Assembly (NCBI GenBank): GCA_011525845.1
Contig: WYBP01000022.1
Span: forward strand, 1 to 64,000
Direction of reading: 5' to 3'
DNA from: Gemmatimonadaceae bacterium
GTDB taxonomy: Bacteria > Gemmatimonadota > Gemmatimonadetes > Gemmatimonadales > Gemmatimonadaceae
Length of the DNA stretch: 64,000 nt
Both the position numbers and the translations under genes were made by a program. Below the pieces are notes generated by a model. The model saw only the letters and a list, made by a program, of their open reading frames with translations. It had not been told where the DNA came from and did not search any database. This document shows, piece by piece, positions 8,732-17,318 of this stretch. The first letter of the stretch is position 1. Each line of letters starts with the position of its first letter.

Positions 8732-9726
8732 GCGCGCCCGTGCGGACGGCGCTGCCGATCACGTTCCAGGACGTCCTCGCGGCGCGCGAGCGCCTTCGCC
8801 CCCATCTCACGCCGACGCCGCTCCGGCAGTACCCGCTCCTCGACGCGCTGGTCGGCCACGGGATCCGGGTGTCGGTGAAGCACGAGAACCACCACCCGAC
8901 GCAGAGCTTCAAGATCCGGAACGGGCTCAACGCGATCCTCGGGCGCGATGCGGCCGATCGGAAGCGGGGCGTGATCGGCGCCAGCACGGGGAACCACGGG
9001 ATGGGCGTCGCCTACGCGGGGCGGCTCACGGGCACCCCGGTCGCGATCTGCGTCCCGCGCAACAACAATCCCGAGAAGAACGCCGGCATCCGCGCCCTCG
9101 GAGCGGAGCTGCTCGAGGTCGGCGCGACCTACGAGGAGACGGTGGCGGAGTGCGGGCGCATCCGTGCGGAGCGCGGCCTGGCGCTGGTCCACTCGACGAA
9201 CGACCCGCTCGTGGTCGCCGGCGCGGGCACGATGACGCTGGAGATCCTGGAGCAGGAGCCGGAACTCGACGCGCTCGTGATCGCCCTGGGCGGCGGCTCG
9301 CAGTCGGTGGGCGCGCTCACCGTCGCCGCGGAGCGGAAGCCGGGGCTCCGCGTCTACGCGGTGGGCGCGAGCGGCGCGCCGGCACAGTACGAGAGCTGGC
9401 GGTGCGGCGAGCGCCTCACCGGGATGAAGGCGGACACCTTCGCCGAGGGGATCGCGACGGGGTCGGCGTACGAGCTCACCTTCGATGCGCTCAAGGCCGG
9501 GCTGGCCGGCTTCGTCACCGTGAGCGATGACGAGATCTACGGGGCGATCCGCGACCTGCTGCGCATCACGGCCAATCTCCCCGAGGGCGCCGGCGCGGCC
9601 GGGCTCGCGGGACTCCGGCGGCTCGCGCCGGAGCTCGCCGGCCAGCGCGTGGGGATCGTGATGTGCGGCGGGAACCTCAGCAGCGCGGCGCTGGCGCGCG
9701 CCATCGGCGCGCCAGCGGTCGCGTGA
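8728..9726 (+). CDS. PLP-dependent threonine/serine dehydratase
   Basis: A 332-residue fold-type II PLP enzyme. The Schiff-base lysine is in QSFKIRNG, and the phosphate-binding glycine loop is the run ALGGGSQSVG. Length and lack of a C-terminal ACT domain fit a catabolic-type L-threonine/L-serine ammonia-lyase or a related dehydratase such as the ectoine-pathway EutB. It is coupled to csoR by an ATGA overlap, although no functional link to copper is obvious; it may simply be transcribed with it. Reaction class is firm; substrate is not. Confidence 0.82.
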   Translation: MSAPVRTALPITFQDVLAARERLRPHLTPTPLRQYPLLDALVGHGIRVSVKHENHHPTQSFKIRNGLNAILGRDAADRKRGVIGASTGNHGMGVAYAGRLTGTPVAICVPRNNNPEKNAGIRALGAELLEVGATYEETVAECGRIRAERGLALVHSTNDPLVVAGAGTMTLEILEQEPELDALVIALGGGSQSVGALTVAAERKPGLRVYAVGASGAPAQYESWRCGERLTGMKADTFAEGIATGSAYELTFDALKAGLAGFVTVSDDEIYGAIRDLLRITANLPEGAGAAGLAGLRRLAPELAGQRVGIVMCGGNLSSAALARAIGAPAVA

Positions 9727-9741
9727 TCGTTCGCGTGAGTG

Positions 9742-10179
9742 CTACGGCATCACCGCCATGCACTCGATCTCGATCTTCGCGTTCGGCACCACCAGCGCCT
9801 TGACCACCACCGTGCTCCGCGCCGGCGGCGACGTCGGCCAGTAGGTGGCGTAGACCGCGTTCATCCGGCGGAAGTCCTCGACGTCGGTGAGGAACACCGT
9901 GCAGCGCACCGCGAGGTCCATCCGCGTGCCGGCCTGCTCGAACACCCGCTTGATGTTGTCGAGCGTGAGCGTGGTCTGGCGCTCGATGGTGGAGTCGGCG
10001 GGGTCGCGCGAGAGTCCGAGCTGGCCCGAACCGTAGACCATGTTCCCGACGCGGATCGCCGGCGTGAGCGTGGCGCTCGGGTTGCCGATCGGCTCGCGGG
10101 TGTTCCCCTGCGCGAACGCGGGGAGCGCGGCGAGCGCGAGGAGGGCGAACGAGCGGGCGACGAGTTGCACGGGACGCAT
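9742..10179 (-). CDS. Secreted RidA (YjgF/UK114) family protein
   Basis: A 145-residue RidA-fold protein with a signal peptide (residues 1 to about 24, ending PAFAQ). Cytosolic RidA deaminates reactive enamine/imine intermediates; the active-site Arg of that family is present in AVRCTVFLTD and the terminal EIECMAV strand is conserved. Export is atypical for RidA proper and suggests one of the divergent YjgF subgroups. It lies 14 bp downstream of the cytochrome c gene on the same strand, so the two form an operon. Confidence 0.85.
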   Translation of the reverse strand: MRPVQLVARSFALLALAALPAFAQGNTREPIGNPSATLTPAIRVGNMVYGSGQLGLSRDPADSTIERQTTLTLDNIKRVFEQAGTRMDLAVRCTVFLTDVEDFRRMNAVYATYWPTSPPARSTVVVKALVVPNAKIEIECMAVMP

Positions 10180-10193
10180 GAGGGGCTCTGGGC

Positions 10194-10616
10194 TCAGGGT
10201 GGGGTGGCGGCGGCGGCGCGGGCGAACGAGAGGCGGATGCCCCGGAGCGCCGTGCTGTCCGAGGGGAGCAGCGAGGTGCCGGGGGGCATGCCGTTCAGCT
10301 TCATGAGGTACGCCACGATGGCGGTGTACGTGCCCCGCGTCAGCCCGCCGGGTTCGTCCTCCGGCATCGTGCGGACGATGATGTCCAGCAGGTCGAACGC
10401 GCTCTGCCCGCTCCACTTGAGCTGGAAGTTCGCGTCCGAGAGGTCCCCCTTCTCGTGGCACTCGGCGCAGCGCGCACGGAACCACTGGCCGCCCACGTCG
10501 ATCTGCTGGGCGACGGCGTCCGCGGGGGCGGGACCCTGTGCGGGGAGGAGGGCGGGAGTGGCCAGGATCGCCACGAGGAGGGCGACCGGCACGACGGGTG
10601 AGAGGCGGCTTCGCAT
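10194..10616 (-). CDS. Secreted c-type cytochrome
   Basis: A 140-residue protein with signal peptide (residues 1 to about 26, ending LLPAQ), one haem-binding motif CAECH, and a probable axial Met in VRTMPEDEPGG or YLMKLNGMPPG. The architecture matches the small monohaem cytochrome at 51239-51718, which has the same YLMxxNGMP segment. It probably hands electrons from a periplasmic oxidoreductase to the respiratory chain. It is divergent from the FAD oxidoreductase at 10769, a plausible donor, and followed by the RidA gene. Confidence 0.88.
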   Translation of the reverse strand: MRSRLSPVVPVALLVAILATPALLPAQGPAPADAVAQQIDVGGQWFRARCAECHEKGDLSDANFQLKWSGQSAFDLLDIIVRTMPEDEPGGLTRGTYTAIVAYLMKLNGMPPGTSLLPSDSTALRGIRLSFARAAAATPP

Positions 10617-10768
10617 CGATGGGGAAGGTGACTCCCGCGCTGAACGCATGCAACCCGCGCCGCGTTGACTCCCTGAGATTGCCAACCACCGCCACGGCGC
10701 GCATCTTCGCGCGAGCGCGGGCCGACGCCCGCCTCGCTCCAGCCACTCCCGATCCCGACTCCCGAGGC

Positions 10769-12208
10769 ATGTCCGAACTTCCCGAGACTCCCGGTCACGC
10801 AGCCGACGCGCCCGACCTCCCGCGTCGCGACTTCCTCCGCCTCGCCGGTGTCGGCACCGGGGCCCTGCTCGCCGGCGGGCTCGCCGCCGTCCCCGCGGCC
10901 GGCGCACAGGGCACGCCCGCGGTGCGGGGTCGCGCACGCCCCTCCAGCCACGTGATCGTCGTCGGCGCGGGAGCCTGGGGCACCTGGATCTCCTACCACC
11001 TGCGCCGCGCGGGCTCGCGCGTGACGCAGATCGACCAGTACGGGGTCGCCAACTCCCGCGCCACCAGCGGCGACGAGACGCGCGGCATCCGCTCCAGCTA
11101 CGGCGATCGCTCCGTCTCCGGGGAGCTCTGGACCGCGTGGGCGCGGGAGTCGATCAAGCGCTGGCGCGAGTTCGACCAGGAATTCTCCAAGCGATTCGGC
11201 ACGCGCTTCTTCTTCACCACCGGCGACGTGATCTTCCGCGACAAGGCCGAGCCCTTCACGACGCGCACGATGGAGCTCTGGACCAAGCTCGGCGTGCCCT
11301 TCGAGAAGATCACGGCCGATGAGGCGCGGAAGCGCTGGCCGCAGATCAACGGCGAGGGGAGCGAGGTGGTGGTCTACGAGCCAGACGCCGGCGTGGCGCG
11401 CGCGCGCGACTCGGTGCAGGCGCTCGGCGCCGTGGCGCGGGATGCTGGCGTGGAGTTCCGCGTGGGACGCGTGCACCCCGGTACCATCGCGAGCGGTCGG
11501 ATGAATGGTGTCCGCCTCGACGACGGGACGGTGCTCACGGCCGACGCGTACGTCTTCGCCTGCGGACCCTGGCTTCCGAAGGTCTTCCCCGAGCTGATGG
11601 CGACCCGCATGCGGGTGCCCATGGGGCATGTCTGCTACTTCGGCACGCCACAGGGGGACGACCGCTTCACCTTCCCGAACATCCCGAGCTGGAACGTGCC
11701 GGGCGTGACCGGGTGGGCGGCGCTCCCCGTGGACAGCCGCGGCTTCCGCGTGCGGGGCGCGTTCGGCCCGCCGCCGCCTCCGCGCGCACCCGGTGCGCCG
11801 GACGTGCCGCCGCCCCCTCCTCCGCCATCCGCGCCCCCCGATCCGCGCCAGCAGGATCCCGATCTCAGCCTCCGCTGGTCGAACGAGGACCGGATCGCGG
11901 GCTCGCGCCGCGTGCTCGAGAAGCACTTTCCCGCGATGGCCGACGCGCCGCTGCTCGAGACCCGCGCCTGCCACTACGAGAGCAGCGTGAACCGGAACTT
12001 CATCGTGGACCGGTTGCCGGGCGTCGAGAACGCCTGGATCACCGGTGTAGGACAGGCCGAGGGATTCAAGTTCTCGCCCGTCGTGGGTGAGTACGCGGCG
12101 TGGCGTGTGCTCGGCGATGGCGGTGATCCCGCGATCGCCGAAGCGTTCCGGATGCCGACAGAGGAGTATCCCGCAGGTTCGACCAACCGCTTCGAGGATG
12201 ACGCATGA
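10769..12208 (+). CDS. Tat-exported FAD-dependent oxidoreductase (sarcosine oxidase-like)
   Basis: A 479-residue DAO-family flavoprotein. Tat signal: RRDFLRLAGVGTGALLAGG at residues 19-37. The dinucleotide-binding loop HVIVVGAGAWGTW follows. Near the C-terminus, RACHYESSVNRNFIVDRLPG aligns with the region of monomeric sarcosine oxidase that holds the covalent 8alpha-cysteinyl FAD, and the Cys is present. An approximately 37-residue insertion after AFG is a proline-rich tract (runs of 5 and 7 prolines) not seen in the family. It likely oxidises an N-methyl or other amino compound in the periplasm. It is coupled to the NHL gene (ATGA at 12205-12208). Confidence 0.82.
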   Translation: MSELPETPGHAADAPDLPRRDFLRLAGVGTGALLAGGLAAVPAAGAQGTPAVRGRARPSSHVIVVGAGAWGTWISYHLRRAGSRVTQIDQYGVANSRATSGDETRGIRSSYGDRSVSGELWTAWARESIKRWREFDQEFSKRFGTRFFFTTGDVIFRDKAEPFTTRTMELWTKLGVPFEKITADEARKRWPQINGEGSEVVVYEPDAGVARARDSVQALGAVARDAGVEFRVGRVHPGTIASGRMNGVRLDDGTVLTADAYVFACGPWLPKVFPELMATRMRVPMGHVCYFGTPQGDDRFTFPNIPSWNVPGVTGWAALPVDSRGFRVRGAFGPPPPPRAPGAPDVPPPPPPPSAPPDPRQQDPDLSLRWSNEDRIAGSRRVLEKHFPAMADAPLLETRACHYESSVNRNFIVDRLPGVENAWITGVGQAEGFKFSPVVGEYAAWRVLGDGGDPAIAEAFRMPTEEYPAGSTNRFEDDA

Positions 12209-13314
12209 ACACCATCGCACTGCTCAATGGCCGCACGCTCGCACTGCGGATCGGGGTGCTCGGCCTGCTCCTCGCCGCACCGCTCGCGTTCGCGTCGGCG
12301 CAGCAGGCGACCGGCCCGTCGGTCGCGCCGACCAACGACCTGCCGAACCCTTACCGCACGGTCGAGGGGTGGGCGAAGATGCCCCAGGGGCGCACCTGGG
12401 GCTCCACGAGCGCGGTCGGCATCGCGAAGGACGGCCAGAGCGTCTGGGTCGGCGAGCGGTGCGGCACGAACAGCTGCGTCGGCTCGGACCTCGACCCGAT
12501 CCTCCTCTTCGACCCGACCGGCAAGCTCGTGCGCTCCTTCGGCAAGGGGATGATCGCCTGGCCGCACGGCCTGCACGTGGACTTCGACGGGAACGTCTGG
12601 GTGACCGATGCGCGCGACAATCGGCCCGCACCGGCGCGGGCCGGCCAGCCCGAGACCCCGGCGCCGGCCAAGATCTATGGACACCAGATCATCAAGTTCT
12701 CCCCGACCGGCGAGGTGCTGCTCCGCCTTGGCGCCGAGGGTGGGGCGAAGGAGCCCGGGTGCTGCTGGCAGCCGAACGCGGTGACCGTCGCGCGGAACGG
12801 CGACATCTTCGTCGCCGAGGGGCATTCGTCGGCGCCGGGATCGACCGCGCGCATCGTCAAGTTCGACAAGACGGGGAAGCTGCTGATGTCGTGGGGGAAG
12901 TTCGGGAAGGGTGAGGGGGAGTTCGACCAGCCCCATGCGCTCGCGATCGACTCGCAGGACCGACTCTTCGTCGGGGACCGCGGCAACAACCGGATCCTGA
13001 TCTACACGCAGGACGGGAAGCTCCTCGACACCTGGTACCAGTTCTCGCGCGCGAGCGGGATCTTCATCGACAAGGACGACACGATGTACGTGGCCGACTC
13101 CGAGTCGGGGTCGATCGACCCGTCGCGCAAGGCGTGGCTGCGCGGGATCAGGATCGGGAGTGCGCGGACGGGGGTGGTGACGATGCTGATCCCCGATCCC
13201 GACGTGGACAGCCGGAACACGAGTCCGGCGGAAGGGGTGGCGGTGGATTCGCGCGGGATCATCTATGGGGCCGAGGTCGGGCCGAGGGCGCTGAAGCGAT
13301 ATGAGAAGCGATAA
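12205..13314 (+). CDS. Secreted NHL-repeat beta-propeller protein
   Basis: A 369-residue protein with a signal peptide (to about residue 32, ending FASAQ). Repeated blades such as PHGLHVDFDGNVWVTDARDN, PHALAIDSQDRLFVGDRGNN and GIFIDKDDTMYVADSES are NHL/6-bladed propeller repeats, as in peptidyl-alpha-hydroxyglycine alpha-amidating lyase relatives. Such proteins bind or hydrolyse small ligands; the reaction is not clear. It starts inside the stop of the FAD oxidoreductase and overlaps the next gene by 14 bp, giving a three-gene operon. A similar protein is encoded at 53145. Confidence 0.8.
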   Translation: MNTIALLNGRTLALRIGVLGLLLAAPLAFASAQQATGPSVAPTNDLPNPYRTVEGWAKMPQGRTWGSTSAVGIAKDGQSVWVGERCGTNSCVGSDLDPILLFDPTGKLVRSFGKGMIAWPHGLHVDFDGNVWVTDARDNRPAPARAGQPETPAPAKIYGHQIIKFSPTGEVLLRLGAEGGAKEPGCCWQPNAVTVARNGDIFVAEGHSSAPGSTARIVKFDKTGKLLMSWGKFGKGEGEFDQPHALAIDSQDRLFVGDRGNNRILIYTQDGKLLDTWYQFSRASGIFIDKDDTMYVADSESGSIDPSRKAWLRGIRIGSARTGVVTMLIPDPDVDSRNTSPAEGVAVDSRGIIYGAEVGPRALKRYEKR

Positions 13315-15118
13315 GGGCGGGATGGAGGTGGGAGGTGTGAGGTGTGAGGCACTGCCCTCCCCAACGGCACGATCTGCGCGCGCCGCGAAGCTCCTGACGG
13401 CGTTCATCGCCCTCATCCTCTCCCTTCCCGCGGGCGAGCTGACGGCGCAGGCGAAGATCGGGATGATCCCGGTGGGGGCGAGTGAGCTGCGGGACTCGGT
13501 CTCGCTCTTCTCCACGGACCGTGCGGCGCTGATGCGGCGGTGGACGGTGGAGTACTCGCCCGCTCGGCGGGCGCGCTTCACGGCGTTCTACACGGATTGG
13601 CGGAACCGGCTCGCGAAGGTCGACTTCGCGAAGCTGGGACAGGAGGGGCGGATCGACTACGTCCTCCTCGACAACCGGCTCCGCTCGGAGCTGGACCAGC
13701 TCAAGCGCGAGGAGAAGCTCGCGGCGGACATGGCGCCGCTCGTCCCCTTCGCCGGGGTGATCACGGGCTTCGAGGAGGCGCGCCGGAGATTCGAGAAGGT
13801 GGACGCCCCGGCGGCCGCGAAGGCCCTCGCGGTGATCGCGGCGCAGTCGGACAGCCTCACCAGGGCCACGCGCGAGAAGAAGGCCGGGAGCGCCACGCGC
13901 CCCGAGCGGATCGTCGCGCTCCGGACCATCGGATACCTGGGCGACCTCCAGACCACGCTCCGGAACTGGCAGCGCTTCTCGGCGGGATACGACCCCACGT
14001 TCTCGTGGTGGACGGCCGACCCCTATCGCCGTGCGAACGAGGCGATCACCAGGTACACGACGGCCATCCGCGAGGTGATCGTCGGGCAGAAGCAGGGGGA
14101 GGAGGAGCCGATCATCGGCGACCCGATCGGCGCCGAGGGAGTGAAGGCCGACCTCGGCTTCGAGATGATCGCCTACACGGCCGAGGAGTTGATCGCGCTG
14201 GCGGAACGCGAGTTCCTCTGGATCGAGGCGGAGCAGAAGAAGGCGTCGCGCGAGATGGGGTTCGGCGACGACTGGCGCGCCGCGCTCGAGGCGGTGAAGC
14301 AGGCGTACGTGCCGCCCGGGGAGCAGCCGGCGCTGATCCGGCGCCTCGCGACCGAGGCCGTGGCGTTCATCACCGAGCGCGACCTCGTGACCGTGCCGCC
14401 CCTCTCGGACGAGATCTGGCGGATGGAGATGATGAGCCCGCGCCAGCAGCTCGTCTCCCCCTTCTTCCTCGGCGGCGAGATCATCCAGGTCTCGTATCCC
14501 ACCGACTCGATGGCGCACGACGACAAGCTGATGAGCATGCGCGGGAACAACCCGCACTTCAGCATGGCGACGGTGCACCACGAGTTGATCCCCGGGCACC
14601 ACCTGCAGGGGTACATGACGTCGCGCTACAACACCCACCGGCAGGCGTTCAGTACGCCGTTCTGGGGCGAGGGGTGGGCGCTCTACTGGGAGATGCTCCT
14701 CTGGGACGCGGGGTTCCCGCGCACCCCGCAGGACCGGATGGGGATGCTCTTCTGGCGCTCGCACCGGCTCGCGCGGATCATCTTCTCGCTCCGCGTGCAC
14801 CTCGGCACGATGACGCCGCAGGAGGCGATCGACCTCCTCGTGACGCGTGTGGGACACGAGCGGGCGAACGCGGAGGCGGAGGTGCGGCGCTCGTTCAACG
14901 GCACCTACTCGCCGCTCTACCAGGCCGCCTACATGATGGGTGGACTCCAGATCCGCGCACTGCACCGCGAGCTCGTGCAGGGCGGGCGCATGACGGACAA
15001 GCAGTTCCACGACGCCATCCTGCAGGGCGGGCGGATGCCGATCGAGATGGTGCGGGCGCGGCTGCTGGGCGTGCCGCTGACGAGGGATTACCGGGCCAGC
15101 TGGAAGTTCATCCAGTAG
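13301..15118 (+). CDS. DUF885 family secreted metallopeptidase-like protein
   Basis: A 605-residue protein of the DUF885 (COG4805) family. The zinc-binding-like motif VHHELIPGHHLQ (HExxxxH variant) and the downstream GEGWALYWE carry the expected His and Glu ligands. A hydrophobic segment (about residues 30-48, LLTAFIALILSLPAG) acts as signal peptide. The start may be ATG 13301 or ATG 13322; the 13301 leader overlaps the NHL gene and includes a GGTGTGA tandem repeat (about 13330-13347), so 13322 is a real alternative. Family members are predicted carboxypeptidase-like. The 3' end overlaps the convergent copC-copD gene by 11 bp. Confidence 0.82.
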   Translation: MRSDKGGMEVGGVRCEALPSPTARSARAAKLLTAFIALILSLPAGELTAQAKIGMIPVGASELRDSVSLFSTDRAALMRRWTVEYSPARRARFTAFYTDWRNRLAKVDFAKLGQEGRIDYVLLDNRLRSELDQLKREEKLAADMAPLVPFAGVITGFEEARRRFEKVDAPAAAKALAVIAAQSDSLTRATREKKAGSATRPERIVALRTIGYLGDLQTTLRNWQRFSAGYDPTFSWWTADPYRRANEAITRYTTAIREVIVGQKQGEEEPIIGDPIGAEGVKADLGFEMIAYTAEELIALAEREFLWIEAEQKKASREMGFGDDWRAALEAVKQAYVPPGEQPALIRRLATEAVAFITERDLVTVPPLSDEIWRMEMMSPRQQLVSPFFLGGEIIQVSYPTDSMAHDDKLMSMRGNNPHFSMATVHHELIPGHHLQGYMTSRYNTHRQAFSTPFWGEGWALYWEMLLWDAGFPRTPQDRMGMLFWRSHRLARIIFSLRVHLGTMTPQEAIDLLVTRVGHERANAEAEVRRSFNGTYSPLYQAAYMMGGLQIRALHRELVQGGRMTDKQFHDAILQGGRMPIEMVRARLLGVPLTRDYRASWKFIQ

Positions 15119-16565
15119 GCAGGCGCTCGACTTCGACCGCAGCGGCTCCCCCCGTCTCCATCTCTGACGGAGGCGGCGTCGCGACCAGCACGGCCGTCAC
15201 CGCGAGTACCAGAACCGCGATCCCGACTTCGACGACCGCCGTCCGGCGGAGCAGCCGCACCCCGGCGGCGGTCTCGAGTCGCGGCGTGACGCGCTTCCAG
15301 TTGTACCACCCGGTGGCGGCCACCGCGCTGAGGATCGCGAGCTTGAGCGCGAGCGTCCGCCCGTACGGCGACTGCCAGATGTCGGCGATCGCTGTGAGGT
15401 GGAGCCAGGCGGCGAAGAGTCCCGTCGCACCGAGGACGCCCGTGAAGACGAGCGCGATCGGCGAGAAGGCGCGGACGATCGTGGCGACGGCGAGCTCGCG
15501 ATCCCCCTCGGGAAGTGTCCATGCCGCGGGGATGCCCGCCGTCACGACGAGCAACAACGTACCGATCCAACCGCCGGCGCCGATCACGTGCAGGGTGTCG
15601 GCCAGCACGGCGAGGCCGGTGTCACCGGAGCCGGAGGAGGCGTGTCCGGAAAGGGCCGGCGTCATGGCGAGGGCGACGGCCGCCACGGTGAGAAGCGGCC
15701 AACCGTACCTGCTCGTGCGCATGTGCGAGCGCCGCACCATGGCCACGGCGATCAGGGCGACGACCACGCCGACCATCTGGAGCGTCCAGCCCGTCCCCCA
15801 TGATGTGCCGCCCACGAGGCCCCAGACGGAGCGGATGTCGAGGGCGTCCGCGCCGAAGAGCGCGTAGGACTGCGCGCCGAGCCTCGCGAGTCCAGCGACG
15901 CCGAGTATGACGATCGCGCCGACGGCGAGTTCGAGTGCGCGCTTCGCCGCGGTGTTCCGGATGCCGATCGGGACCGCGGCATCGGCGTTCCGTGCCAGGG
16001 CGGCGATCACGCCGGTCACGAAGACGACGACACCCAGGAGCGCCGCGAGCCCGGCGAAGGTGACGAAGCGGATCAGCGCGTAGAGCGGGGACTCCGCGTC
16101 GAAGGCGGCCTCCGTGTTCCGCGGTGCCTGCTCAATCGGCGTGACCCGAGCGGCCGCCGCAGCCACCGAGTCCTCGAGTGGCGCCGCACCGATGAGCACC
16201 ACGAAGGTGAATCGTCCCTTCACCGGATGACCATCGGCCCCGGCGGTCTGCCAGTCCACCGCGTACGTGCCGGCCGCCATCCGTCCCACGACCGGTGCGC
16301 GCACGCCGCGCTCCGCGCTCCCGGCGACGTGCTCCAAGGAACCGAGCGCCACCACGGCGCTGTCCGCCCCGACCAATCGGACTCGCGTCACCGAAAGAGG
16401 CGAAGGATCGGTGAAGGTCAGGAGCAGCGACTCTGGCGGCCGTTCGAGCTTGGCGTTCGCCGCCGGGGCAGAGCTCTTGAGCGCCCCGTGCGCCCAGAGC
16501 AGCGCGGGGATGGCCAGCACGGCCATCCCCGCGAGGAACATGCTGCGACGGAGCGAGGGGGACAC
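15108..16565 (-). CDS. CopC-CopD fusion copper-resistance protein
   Basis: A 485-residue fusion. The N-terminal CopC domain starts after a signal peptide with the mature amino-terminal His (AHGALKSSAPAANAKLERPP) and contains the late DGHPVKGRF Asp-x-His ligand of CopC Cu(II) sites. From about residue 145 the protein has eight or nine membrane segments of the CopD family, including SGHASSG and DTLHVIGAGGWIG. CopC captures periplasmic copper and CopD moves or holds it in the inner membrane. GTG 16565 is preferred because it adds two arginines before the hydrophobic core; ATG 16541 is possible. It lies 8 bp after the NTF2-like gene, in the same operon. Confidence 0.87.
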   Translation of the reverse strand: MSPSLRRSMFLAGMAVLAIPALLWAHGALKSSAPAANAKLERPPESLLLTFTDPSPLSVTRVRLVGADSAVVALGSLEHVAGSAERGVRAPVVGRMAAGTYAVDWQTAGADGHPVKGRFTFVVLIGAAPLEDSVAAAAARVTPIEQAPRNTEAAFDAESPLYALIRFVTFAGLAALLGVVVFVTGVIAALARNADAAVPIGIRNTAAKRALELAVGAIVILGVAGLARLGAQSYALFGADALDIRSVWGLVGGTSWGTGWTLQMVGVVVALIAVAMVRRSHMRTSRYGWPLLTVAAVALAMTPALSGHASSGSGDTGLAVLADTLHVIGAGGWIGTLLLVVTAGIPAAWTLPEGDRELAVATIVRAFSPIALVFTGVLGATGLFAAWLHLTAIADIWQSPYGRTLALKLAILSAVAATGWYNWKRVTPRLETAAGVRLLRRTAVVEVGIAVLVLAVTAVLVATPPPSEMETGGAAAVEVERLPTG

Positions 16566-16573
16566 CGTCCCGC

Positions 16574-17101
16574 TCAGGGCATCGGCGGATCGTTCGGTCG
16601 ACGCGCCCGGCTTCCGGTCTGCGTGAGTCGCACGACCCACTTCGCGCCGCGCCGCTCGAGGATCGCCGTGCCGCGGCCCACGGAGTCGAGCTTGCGCTCC
16701 CCCATGTCGGCCGAGATCGCATAGCGATAGGTCACCCAGGCGACATCACCGACCACGCGCGCCTCGATCTCGAAGGGACGATACTTGAAGTTCTTGAACT
16801 CCTTCAGCTCGGGCCCGAGGTGGTTGTCGCGATAGTCCTTCCAGCCGCGATTGATCCCCGCGCCCTCGATCACGAGGAGGCTGTCCCCGGCGTACAGGGT
16901 GTCGAGCGCGGCCATGTCGTTGCGCTCGGCAGCTGCGAAGAGCGCCTGCATCGTGCGGACGACGCGCTGGGCGTCGGCGCTCTGCGGGGCGCTTGCCGTC
17001 ATCGCCGCGTGGTCATGGGCCTGGGCGGGCGCCGCAGTCGGCATGGCGAGCGCGAGGAGGGCGCAGGCGAGTAGACAGTGCTTGGGCGCGAGGACGGGCA
17101 T
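16574..17101 (-). CDS. Secreted NTF2-like (SnoaL/DUF4440) protein
   Basis: A 175-residue protein with a signal peptide (to about residue 27) and a short His/Met segment (AQAHDHAAMTASA) that could bind copper. The rest is an NTF2-like cone fold: helix TMQALFAAAERNDMAALDTL, then the beta-sheet pattern through WVTYRYAI and GTAILERRGAKWVV. It is first in a two-gene copper operon with copC-copD. Role is probably a periplasmic copper-binding accessory; the fold is firmer than the role. A 15-bp dyad at 17163-17177 lies 61 bp upstream. Confidence 0.78.
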   Translation of the reverse strand: MPVLAPKHCLLACALLALAMPTAAPAQAHDHAAMTASAPQSADAQRVVRTMQALFAAAERNDMAALDTLYAGDSLLVIEGAGINRGWKDYRDNHLGPELKEFKNFKYRPFEIEARVVGDVAWVTYRYAISADMGERKLDSVGRGTAILERRGAKWVVRLTQTGSRARRPNDPPMP

Positions 17102-17162
17102 CGGGACTCCGGCAGGAGGGAGGGCGGTGTGGGACTCGGGACTCCGAGAAACTACAGTGCAT

Positions 17163-17177
17163 TTTATGGCGCGTAAA
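17163..17177 (-). promoter_or_regulatory. Candidate copper operator, copy 1
   Basis: TTTATGGCGCGTAAA. Read on the minus strand toward the NTF2-like/copCD genes it is TTTACGCGCCATAAA, differing from copy 3 (42648-42662) at one base of 15. A TAAAAT -10-like hexamer overlaps its downstream end on the minus strand. Confidence 0.6.
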
Positions 17178-17233
17178 GAGCAGTCGCGGACCGGCACGCT
17201 TGCCGACGGGGCGGCCAAGAGCGCGTCGGGCAC

Positions 17234-17248
17234 TTTACACGGCGTAAA
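17234..17248 (+). promoter_or_regulatory. Candidate copper operator, copy 2, with -10 element
   Basis: TTTACACGGCGTAAA, a perfect 5-bp dyad with a 5-bp spacer, matching copy 3 at 13 of 15 positions. A TATATT -10-like hexamer at 17253-17258 follows after 4 bp, so a bound factor would sit on the core promoter of the multicopper oxidase gene 70 bp downstream. Confidence 0.6.
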
Positions 17249-17318
17249 ACGATATATTCAGGTGACGGCCGCGGGCGTTCCGGTTCCGCGCCGTGCTCCA
17301 ACTTCGTCCTTGCCATCC

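Noticed and set aside
10665..10693. TTGACT as -35 of the FAD oxidoreductase gene
   Set aside because: No acceptable -10 at 15-19 bp spacing (ACCGCC at 17 bp), so it is not annotated.
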